This document shows positions 18,032-24,446 of a stretch of 51,897 bases of DNA, one piece after another. Each line of letters begins with the position of its first letter. Positions within the stretch are counted from its first letter, which is position 1. The notes below the pieces were generated by a model. The model was not told where the DNA came from and ran no database searches. It worked only from the letters and a program-made list of their open reading frames with translations. This DNA is from an uncultured Anaerolineae bacterium (GTDB lineage Bacteria > Chloroflexota > Anaerolineae > Anaerolineales > Villigracilaceae): positions 1-51,897 of the forward strand of contig CAIJPN010000051.1 of NCBI GenBank assembly GCA_903822545.1, written 5' to 3'. Both the position numbers and the translations under genes were made by a program.

Positions 18032-19335
18032 TTCACCGTCCGCACAGCGATGAAATACAACACAGCCAGCAGCGCGCCACCCGCCAGGAACGGCACAGGC
18101 GCGCCGAACCACTGGAACAGCGCTCCAAAAAACAAGGGTGTAATGGCGTTGGCCGCGCTGTAAAAGCCGGCCGAGACACCCAAAATCCCGCCGACTTCGT
18201 CCTTGCTGACCGATTTGGTGATCAGGCTGTTGATGGCCGGGTGCAGTACCGCGCCGCCCAATGCCGCCGGGAAGCTGGCCACCAAAATCCAGATGATGCC
18301 CAGCCAGCCATTGTGTTCCTGGGATGGCAGCTCAACATTGATGGTCTGCGTGGAGGCTTTACCCTGCATTTCGGCTTCGATCTTGGCCCGGTCATACCAC
18401 GGCACCGGGATCTGGGGCGTGGTGGCCGTTAAAAGTAGCCCAACTGCCAGCGTGGAAAGCCCCAGCATGACCAGCCAGCGATCGCTATATTTTTTACTCA
18501 ACCTGCCAATGAATCCGCCCTGGACGATGACAATGAACAATCCGGCCAGCACAAACAACCCGGAAGTATCCAGCGCGCCCATCCCCAGGCGGTTGAGCGC
18601 GAAGAGTGAGAACATCTGCTCGTAACCGCCAAAAGCCAGTTGCTGGGCAAACATCAAGATAAGCAAAATGCCGATGGACGGATGTCCGAGTGCGCGTTTC
18701 ATGGCTTCAAAGGTGAAAGGCCCCCTGGTGCGGATGGTGCCTACTTCGGGGTTGTAGGTTTCTGGCAGCCAGAAGAAAGTCAGGGTAACGGAAGCCAGCG
18801 AAAAGGCGGCGGCGGTAAAAGCCACAGCCTGGTAACTTTCTCCCGTGGCCAGCAGCACCGCAAAGGCGATGATCGGCCCGAGGATGAATCCCATCCCAAA
18901 TGCCGCGCCGATCAACCCCAGGCCCTGGGTGCGGGTCTTTTCGCTGGTCACATCGGTGATGACGGCCTGGGCGGTGGACAGGTTTGCGCCAGAAAGCCCG
19001 TCGATGATGCGCGAGAGAAACAGCAGCGGCAGCATGTTGGCAAAGCCGAGCAGGATGAAGCCTGAAAACGTCCCAAGCTGGCTGACCAGCAGCACTGGCC
19101 GACGGCCAAAACGATCGGAGAGCCGCCCCAGGATGGGCGCGCCGATGAATTGCATAAATGGGTAGGTGGCGCCAAGCAGGCCGATGGTGAAGGCGTTCGC
19201 GCCAAAGCGGGCGGCGTACAGTGGCATGAGCGGCACGATGATGGACAACCCGATCAGGTCAACCAGGATGATGACCAGCACGGGCAGGATTTTCTTGAAA
19301 TCAAGTTTTTCGGTGTCGGAGACAGTTTGGGTCAT
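18028..19335 (-). CDS. MFS transporter, drug-efflux (DHA1/TetA-like) type
   Basis: 435 residues with about 12 hydrophobic helices. MFS motif A is present as GRLSDRFGRRPVLL after helix 2. GFILGPIIA in helix 5 resembles the antiporter motif C. A hydrophilic loop of about 40 residues (near 325-365, around PVPWYDRAKIEAEMQGK) interrupts the second half, longer than usual. It is first in the operon with yjjX and dus. Substrate is unknown; the motifs point to proton-driven efflux from the cytoplasm. Confidence 0.9.
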   Translation of the reverse strand: MTQTVSDTEKLDFKKILPVLVIILVDLIGLSIIVPLMPLYAARFGANAFTIGLLGATYPFMQFIGAPILGRLSDRFGRRPVLLVSQLGTFSGFILLGFANMLPLLFLSRIIDGLSGANLSTAQAVITDVTSEKTRTQGLGLIGAAFGMGFILGPIIAFAVLLATGESYQAVAFTAAAFSLASVTLTFFWLPETYNPEVGTIRTRGPFTFEAMKRALGHPSIGILLILMFAQQLAFGGYEQMFSLFALNRLGMGALDTSGLFVLAGLFIVIVQGGFIGRLSKKYSDRWLVMLGLSTLAVGLLLTATTPQIPVPWYDRAKIEAEMQGKASTQTINVELPSQEHNGWLGIIWILVASFPAALGGAVLHPAINSLITKSVSKDEVGGILGVSAGFYSAANAITPLFFGALFQWFGAPVPFLAGGALLAVLYFIAVRTVK

Positions 19336-19363
19336 ACCGCATTCCTTGTGCTCATAAAATCAT

Positions 19364-19395
19364 AGAGTCACGGAGCGATGGCGCTCCGTGACTCT
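19364..19395. terminator. Perfect inverted repeat between the dehydrogenase and the MFS gene
   Basis: Arms AGAGTCACGGAGCG and CGCTCCGTGACTCT around a 4-base loop. The minus-strand tail ATGATTTT is only weakly U-rich, so termination strength is uncertain. Confidence 0.6.
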
Positions 19396-19413
19396 GCGTT
19401 GGGGAGGCAAAAT

Positions 19414-20391
19414 CTACTTTGCGTAAACTTCGGGGTTGACGCAGTTGGGCAGGTATTCGCCTTTCAGGCCAGAGATCAGGTTTTTGGCGGCCATTAGCGC
19501 CATCTTCTCGCGTGTGCTCTTGCTGGCGCTGGCAATGTGCGGGCAAATAACGATGTTTTCCAGCGTCAACAGCGGACTATCCAGCGGAAGCGGCTCTGGG
19601 TCGGTCACATCCAGCCCGGCGGCAAAAATCTGATGGTTTTTCAAGGCCTGGTAGAGCGCATCCAGGTCGATGACCGGCCCGCGCGAAGTGTTGACCAACA
19701 CACAGTTCGGTTTCATTTCGGCAAAAGCCTCGGCATTGATCAAGTGGCGTGTTTCGGCCGTCAGTGGCGTGTGCAGTGAAATAAAATCCGATTCGCGCAG
19801 CAGTGTCTCAAAATCCACCGACGAAGCCTTAATATCGCGGTCTGGCCTGGCCATCGGGTCATAGTAGATGACCTTCATATCGAAACCAGCCGCGCGGCGC
19901 GCCAGCGCCTTGCCCACACGCCCAAAACCCACAATCCCCAGCGTCGAACGCGCGAAATCCACGCCCAGCAGCAGCATCGGGTCCCAAGTCTGCCACTTGC
20001 CAGCGCGGACATACTGCTCACCTTCCTGCATCCGCCGCCCGGCAGTCAGCATCAGCCCAAAGGCAAAATCGGCTGTTGCTTCGGTCAACACATCTGGCGT
20101 ATTTCCCACCGGGATCTTTCGCGCCGTCGCGGCAGGCACATCAATATTATCGAAACCAACCGCCATATTGCTGACCACTTTCAACTGCGGCCCGGCGGCA
20201 TCCAGCACCTCGCCATCGATACGGTCGGTCAACAGGCAGTAAATCCCATCCACCCCACGCACATGCGCAAGGATCACCTCGCGGCTGGGCGGCGTCGATT
20301 CCGGCCAGATGTCTGCATCACAAAACTGCTTCACCAGGTCAAGCCCCTTATCGGGCACAGCCCGGGTCACAAACACTTTCGGTTTTGCCAT
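19414..20391 (-). CDS. D-isomer-specific 2-hydroxyacid dehydrogenase (glyoxylate reductase-like)
   Basis: 325 residues. The start at 20391 is supported by GGAGG five bases upstream. The Rossmann domain has GIVGFGRVGKALARRA with an aspartate (YYD) at the end of beta-2. Catalytic elements are Arg in NTSRGPVID, Glu in DVTDPEPLP and His in CPHIASAS. The family reduces 2-oxoacids such as glyoxylate or hydroxypyruvate with NAD(P)H. The DPEPLP-PLL variant resembles GyaR-type glyoxylate reductases, but the substrate is not fixed by sequence. It is divergently arranged with the oxidoreductase at 20475. Confidence 0.92.
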   Translation of the reverse strand: MAKPKVFVTRAVPDKGLDLVKQFCDADIWPESTPPSREVILAHVRGVDGIYCLLTDRIDGEVLDAAGPQLKVVSNMAVGFDNIDVPAATARKIPVGNTPDVLTEATADFAFGLMLTAGRRMQEGEQYVRAGKWQTWDPMLLLGVDFARSTLGIVGFGRVGKALARRAAGFDMKVIYYDPMARPDRDIKASSVDFETLLRESDFISLHTPLTAETRHLINAEAFAEMKPNCVLVNTSRGPVIDLDALYQALKNHQIFAAGLDVTDPEPLPLDSPLLTLENIVICPHIASASKSTREKMALMAAKNLISGLKGEYLPNCVNPEVYAK

Positions 20392-20474
20392 ACGAGCCTC
20401 CAATCGGACTGATTTTACCCGAATGTGTTAAACTTTCAGGGAAAAAATGAAAATTGTTCACCCTGGAGGCTGAT

Positions 20475-21458
20475 ATGACCACCCGAACATTAAACTGGGG
20501 ATTACTTTCCACCGCCCGAATCAATCGCGCCCTGATCACGCCACTCCGCGCATCAGAGCGGAATCGCCTTTTGGCAGTTGCCAGCCGCACAAAACCCGCC
20601 GCCGAAGAATATGCCCGCCAATGGGAAATTCCTCGCGCCCATGAGTCTTACGAGGCGCTTTTGGCAGACCCCGATATCGATGTCATTTACAACTCCCTGC
20701 CCAATCACCTGCACGCTGAGTGGAGCATCAAAGCCATGCAGGCGGGCAAACATGTCCTGTGCGAAAAACCAATTGCGCTGACCCTACCCGAAATCGACGA
20801 GATGAACAGCGTCTCGCGCGAAACCGGCATGGTGCTGGCAGAAGCCTTCATGTACCGTCACCACCCGCAGACTCTCAAGGTGCTAGAGATGGTCGCCAGC
20901 GGAGTGCTGGGGCAGATTAAAATCTTGCGCGGGGCCTTTTCATTCACCTTCAACCGCGAGGACAACTATCGCAACGATGCCAGCCGGGGCGGCGGCAGCC
21001 TGTGGGATGTGGGCTGTTACCCCGTCAGCTTTGCCCGGACGATTGCCGGGGCGGCCCCGGTTGAAGTTTTTGGTCAACAAACTACAGGGCGGAAAAACAT
21101 CGATGAGACTTTTGTCGGGCAGATCAAATTCCAAAACGGGGTCTACGCCCATTTCGACAGCAGTTTCACCATTCCCTTCCAATATTTTATGGAAATTGCC
21201 GGCACAGAAGGCATTTTGTTCATCCCCGAGGCTTTCAAGCCAGGCCTGAACACCCAGATCAGCCTGACGCGCGAGGGCAAGACCGAAATCATCGATGTGG
21301 CCGGGCGCGAACTGTACATTGGCGAAGTGGAAGACATGGCTGATGCTGTGCTGGAAGGAAAACCCACGCGCATCAGTCTGGAAGACAGCCGCGCCAATAC
21401 GGCCACGCTGCTGGGGTTGTACAAATCGGCGCGCACAGGCCGGCCGGTGATCTTATGA
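20475..21458 (+). CDS. Gfo/Idh/MocA-family oxidoreductase
   Basis: 327 residues from an ATG preceded by TGGAGG at ideal spacing; the in-frame ATG at 20454 lacks such a site. The N-terminal Rossmann fold starts LNWGLLSTARINRALI, followed by IDVIYNSLPNHLHAEW and the EKP motif (HVLCEKPIAL), then AEAFMYRHHPQ in the C-terminal domain. Enzymes of this family oxidise or reduce sugars and related compounds with NAD(P). The exact substrate is unknown. Its stop overlaps the next start (ATGA). Confidence 0.93.
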   Translation: MTTRTLNWGLLSTARINRALITPLRASERNRLLAVASRTKPAAEEYARQWEIPRAHESYEALLADPDIDVIYNSLPNHLHAEWSIKAMQAGKHVLCEKPIALTLPEIDEMNSVSRETGMVLAEAFMYRHHPQTLKVLEMVASGVLGQIKILRGAFSFTFNREDNYRNDASRGGGSLWDVGCYPVSFARTIAGAAPVEVFGQQTTGRKNIDETFVGQIKFQNGVYAHFDSSFTIPFQYFMEIAGTEGILFIPEAFKPGLNTQISLTREGKTEIIDVAGRELYIGEVEDMADAVLEGKPTRISLEDSRANTATLLGLYKSARTGRPVIL

Positions 21459-21841
21459 ACCTGACCGGGCTGGCAGCGGCGCTGGCAACTTTTTTGGGCG
21501 TGTGGCTGGGGCATGTGATGGTGCGCAAGTTGGAAGCGCGCGTTGCAGATGTCCGTTGGCCGATGGCGGTTTGCATTTTGCTCGGCCTGGGACTGGAAGC
21601 GGGGGCGCTCGCCGCTGACTCTGCGCCCATTTCGGCGGCGCTCGGCATCCTGGGCGTCACCCTGCTGTGGGATGCACTGGAATTCGTCCGCCAGGAAAAA
21701 CGCATCAAGATCGGTCGCGCCCCGGCCAACCCTCACAACCCGCGCCACGCCCGCATCCTGGCGGAGCATCCAGCCGCCACTACGATGAATTGGTTAAACC
21801 GTGAGCCAACCGGGAAGCAGGCGGGAGAAGATAGAAGGTAG
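21455..21841 (+). CDS. Small membrane protein, DUF4491-like
   Basis: 128 residues with three hydrophobic segments (about 5-20, 38-52 and 60-75). The order NLTGLAAALATFLGVWLGH ... LGILGVTLLWDALEF ... RIKIGRAPANP parallels DUF4491 proteins. It is coupled to the oxidoreductase by ATGA overlap. A DUF4491 protein follows about 80 bp later, suggesting a tandem duplication that has diverged. Function is unknown. Confidence 0.7.
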   Translation: MNLTGLAAALATFLGVWLGHVMVRKLEARVADVRWPMAVCILLGLGLEAGALAADSAPISAALGILGVTLLWDALEFVRQEKRIKIGRAPANPHNPRHARILAEHPAATTMNWLNREPTGKQAGEDRR

Positions 21842-21920
21842 ACAATATATAATGCCCACCGCGATGGATCTAAAAACACGGGTACCGCTTTATTATCCAC
21901 GCTCTTTTCAAAAGGAAAAC

Positions 21921-22253
21921 ATGAACTTTTTTGGCATTAGTATCGGCATTGCCACCCTCTTTATCATTGGCCTGGGATTTGTGTGGGTCATCCGCGGCGA
22001 ACGCTACTTCGGCTACCTGTGGTGGCCCTATGTGATGGGATTGGGCCTCGCCCTGGCAGTTGCTTCCGTTTTCGTGGCATCTGACTGGGCTTCAGCGCTG
22101 CTCGGTGCTATGGGTGCATCCGTCACCTGGGGCTCGACCGAACTCAAAGAACAGGCTGTGCGCGGAGAGTTGGGCTGGTACCCTTTCCGCGAGAAGAAAA
22201 TCCTGCCACCGGGGGCAGATACCATCAAGAAATGGCCTGCGCCGCATTTATAG
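21921..22253 (+). CDS. DUF4491 family membrane protein
   Basis: 110 residues from an ATG after AAAAGGAAAAC; the longer frame starting at 21801 has no good ribosome site. NFFGISIGIATLFIIGLGFVWVIRGERYFGYLWWP, two further hydrophobic stretches, and the tail ELKEQAVRGELGWYPF follow the DUF4491 plan (small three-helix protein). The biochemical role of the family is not known. Confidence 0.85.
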   Translation: MNFFGISIGIATLFIIGLGFVWVIRGERYFGYLWWPYVMGLGLALAVASVFVASDWASALLGAMGASVTWGSTELKEQAVRGELGWYPFREKKILPPGADTIKKWPAPHL

Positions 22254-22270
22254 GGTGTGGAAAAGGTGCG

Positions 22271-22312
22271 AAAAGTAGAAAGTGGGCTGGTAGCAGCCCA
22301 CTTTCTACTTTT
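22271..22312. terminator. Bidirectional terminator
   Basis: 18-bp arms (AAAAGTAGAAAGTGGGCT and its complement) around a 6-base loop, with A- and T-rich ends in both directions. It lies between the convergent DUF4491 gene and the UroD-like gene, whose stop codon it abuts. Confidence 0.85.
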
Positions 22313-23317
22313 CTATTCCATGAAAACCTTCAAATTTTCCACCGAAACCTGCGGCCACAGATCACAACCCGGCCAGATGGCATCTGCGCCAGATGCGACG
22401 GCGTTGAAAATGGCGTTTTGGATGTCTGCCACGCTGCCATGCGCGAGCGTCCCCACCGGGTCGATGTTGCCAAACAGCAGCGCACCCGGCAGGGCGGCGC
22501 GTGAGGCGGCCAGGTCGTTGGTCTGATCCACTGAAAGGGCGGTCGCGCCGGTTTCAGCCAGCAGCGGCATAGAGCCGTTGGTGCGCCCGCAGCACGAGAG
22601 TACGTGCGGCCCCGGCAGTTCGGCAAAGAAGCGCCGCAAATGCGGCAGCACCAGTTCGCGGAACCGCGCCGGGCCGATGACGCCCGGCGAGCCGCCCATT
22701 TCATGGACGGTGACAAAATCGGCGCCTGCTTCTTTGTAAGCAGTGGCTGTTTGCAGCAGGAAACCGGTCAAGGCTTCCAGGGCGGCGTGCATTTCGGCAG
22801 GCGGTTTGCGCAGGTTGCCGTAGACCAGCGCAACCTCCAGCACCAGCGTCAGCAGGGTGAACGGCCCCGGCACCATCGCGCCGATGACAATTTCCACGCC
22901 GAAATCGCGCTTTAGCTGGCGGAGGGCATCGCAAACCACCGGAATGCGTCCCATTGTAGGGGCGAGCCGATGGCTCGCCCCTACTGCCACATCATTGAAT
23001 GACTCAAACGCCGGTTTCATCGTGCGCGGGAATTCCGCCCTGGGTTCGTTTTCGCGGAAATTGACTGGCGCGCCGAGCGCCTCAGCCTCCACACAAATAT
23101 CCAGCGGCACGACAGCTGCGCCAAAGCCGCAGAGACGGTGTGTGCTGATGGCGGCGGCGGCCATTTTGGCCGAATCTGTGTGCGTTTCGTGGAATTGCAG
23201 CCCGGCCAGTTCCAGCCCCTGCGCGGTGACGTTAATCAGCCCGGAAAAACGCGGGGGCGTCTCGGGGCGCTGGCCGTTGAAGAGTTGCAGGATGGTTTCG
23301 CGGGGAGTGGGCATCAT
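22313..23317 (-). CDS. Uroporphyrinogen decarboxylase-family protein (MtaA/CmuA-like methyltransferase)
   Basis: 334 residues with the UroD TIM-barrel pattern (RPPETPPRFSG-like start, GPFTLLT, HEMGGSPGVIGP, GNIDPVGTL). Together with the neighbouring corrinoid activator this points to a methylcobamide methyltransferase, not haem synthesis. The zinc site usually written HxCG reads LSCCG here (Cys242/243, Ser241), with a further Cys near 317 (WPGCD), so one ligand may be changed. Residues 112-121 (VGASHRLAPT) are encoded by a 29-bp palindrome. The start lies only 5 bp from a repeat element and has no visible Shine-Dalgarno. Confidence 0.85.
   Translation of the reverse strand: MMPTPRETILQLFNGQRPETPPRFSGLINVTAQGLELAGLQFHETHTDSAKMAAAAISTHRLCGFGAAVVPLDICVEAEALGAPVNFRENEPRAEFPRTMKPAFESFNDVAVGASHRLAPTMGRIPVVCDALRQLKRDFGVEIVIGAMVPGPFTLLTLVLEVALVYGNLRKPPAEMHAALEALTGFLLQTATAYKEAGADFVTVHEMGGSPGVIGPARFRELVLPHLRRFFAELPGPHVLSCCGRTNGSMPLLAETGATALSVDQTNDLAASRAALPGALLFGNIDPVGTLAHGSVADIQNAIFNAVASGADAIWPGCDLWPQVSVENLKVFME
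22956..22984. repeat. Palindromic repeat inside the UroD-like gene
   Basis: GTAGGGGCGAGCC, GAT, GGCTCGCCCCTAC: a perfect 13-bp inverted repeat within the reading frame. Its ends match the TGTAGGGGCG ends of the 123-bp element at 23323-23445, so it is likely a member of the same dispersed repeat family. Confidence 0.8.
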
Positions 23318-23322
23318 TTATC

Positions 23323-23445
23323 TGTAGGGGCGGGGAAACTCCGCCCCGATAACCTATAATTCAGGGTGGGATGACCCGGCCTTGATGAACCGGAGCAGGA
23401 TAACCCCACGCCAAGGAGCCGGGGCGGGATGACCCCGCCCCTACA
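23323..23445. repeat. 123-bp repeat element with terminal inverted repeats
   Basis: Terminal arms TGTAGGGGCGGGG (23323-23335) and CCCCGCCCCTACA (23433-23445) are exact complements. The interior holds further GGGGCGGGATGACCCCG-type palindromes. It fills almost the whole gap between the methyltransferase stop (23449) and the UroD-like start (23317). No coding capacity is seen. Confidence 0.8.
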
Positions 23446-23448
23446 AAA

Positions 23449-24333
23449 TCATTTTTTGACCGCCTGCGCAATCCCGCCGACATGCGCCGGGGACGAGCCG
23501 CAGCAGCCGCCAACGATGCGCGCACCGTTAGCGATGTTGCCCAGCGCGGCCACACCCATCTCTTCGGGGGTAACATCGTAGATGGCGTGGGTCATGGCCG
23601 GGTCCATGCGCGGCAGCCCGGCGTTGGGTTTGGCCCACAGCGGGAATCCCGGCTCGGTGGCAGCATACTCCGCGATGATTTTTCCCATATTCTCCAGCGT
23701 GGTGCCGCAGTTGGCGCCGACCGCCGCTGCGCCTTTTTCCTTGTAGCGTTTGACCACATCTTTGGGCTTGACGCCCATCATGGTGCGCACGCCGCGATCA
23801 TAGCTGAAGCTGACCACAATCGGCAGGCTGGTGGCGGAGCGTGCGCCCTCGAAGGCCGCATCGGCTTCGTCGAAGGCGAACATGGTTTCAATCAGCAGCA
23901 GGTCAACCCCGGCTTCGGCCAGGGCTTTGGCCTGTTCAGCGTAGGTTTCGATGGCCTGGGCAGGTTCCATCGGGCCGTAGGGCTTCATCAGCAGCCCGGT
24001 GGGGCCCATCGAACCGGCGACCAAAACATCAGGGCGGGCGGAGGCAGCCTTGCGGGCCAGATCCACCGCTCGCTTGTTGACTTCCGGGGCGCGGTCCACA
24101 TATTTCGAGTCCTTCATCCGCAGGCGTGTGCCGCCAAATGTGCAGGTCAGGATGATGTCTGACCCGGCTTCCACGAACATCCCGGCCAGCTTTTGCAGCA
24201 GTTCGGGCTGATCCATCACCAGGTCTTCGGGCGGGATGCCGCCTTTCAGGCCCATCGCGTGCAGGTTGGTGCCGGTTGCGCCATCGGCTACCAGCACTTC
24301 GCCAGCGTTCAAGCGTTCTAGAAATGTTTTCAT
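23449..24333 (-). CDS. Homocysteine S-methyltransferase-domain protein (corrinoid-linked methyltransferase)
   Basis: 294 residues, a single Pfam S-methyl_trans-type barrel: DGATGTNLHAMGL at the start, DIILTCTFGGT, then the zinc ligands Cys209 (GANCG) and Cys277/278 (GGCCGSSP). Such domains transfer a methyl group to a thiol, usually homocysteine, from a methylated amine or a methyl-corrinoid. Its place between a RACo-like corrinoid activator and a UroD/MtaA-like protein suggests corrinoid-dependent chemistry. It lacks the B12-binding and folate domains of full MetH. The true methyl donor is not determined. Confidence 0.9.
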   Translation of the reverse strand: MKTFLERLNAGEVLVADGATGTNLHAMGLKGGIPPEDLVMDQPELLQKLAGMFVEAGSDIILTCTFGGTRLRMKDSKYVDRAPEVNKRAVDLARKAASARPDVLVAGSMGPTGLLMKPYGPMEPAQAIETYAEQAKALAEAGVDLLLIETMFAFDEADAAFEGARSATSLPIVVSFSYDRGVRTMMGVKPKDVVKRYKEKGAAAVGANCGTTLENMGKIIAEYAATEPGFPLWAKPNAGLPRMDPAMTHAIYDVTPEEMGVAALGNIANGARIVGGCCGSSPAHVGGIAQAVKK

Positions 24334-24352
24334 GTCTCTCCTTTGTCTGGGC

Positions 24353-24441
24353 GCGCCCTCACCCCAGCCCCTCTCCCGGTGGGAGAGGGGCGCTTTTCTC
24401 CCCTTCCCACCTCGGGGGAAGGGGCCGGGGGATGAGGGCGC
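24353..24441. repeat. MITE-like composite palindromic repeat
   Basis: Outer arms GCGCCCTCA (from 24353) and TGAGGGCGC (ending 24441) extend as an imperfect inverted repeat of about 20 bp. Inside are two hairpins, GCCCCTCTCCC/GGGAGAGGGGC (24367-24391) and CCCCTTCCC/GGGGAAGGGG (about 24400-24424). It fills the gap between the activator and the methyltransferase gene. No open frame. Similar CTCTCCC-rich palindromes occur widely in bacterial genomes. Confidence 0.75.
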
Positions 24442-24446
24442 ATCCG

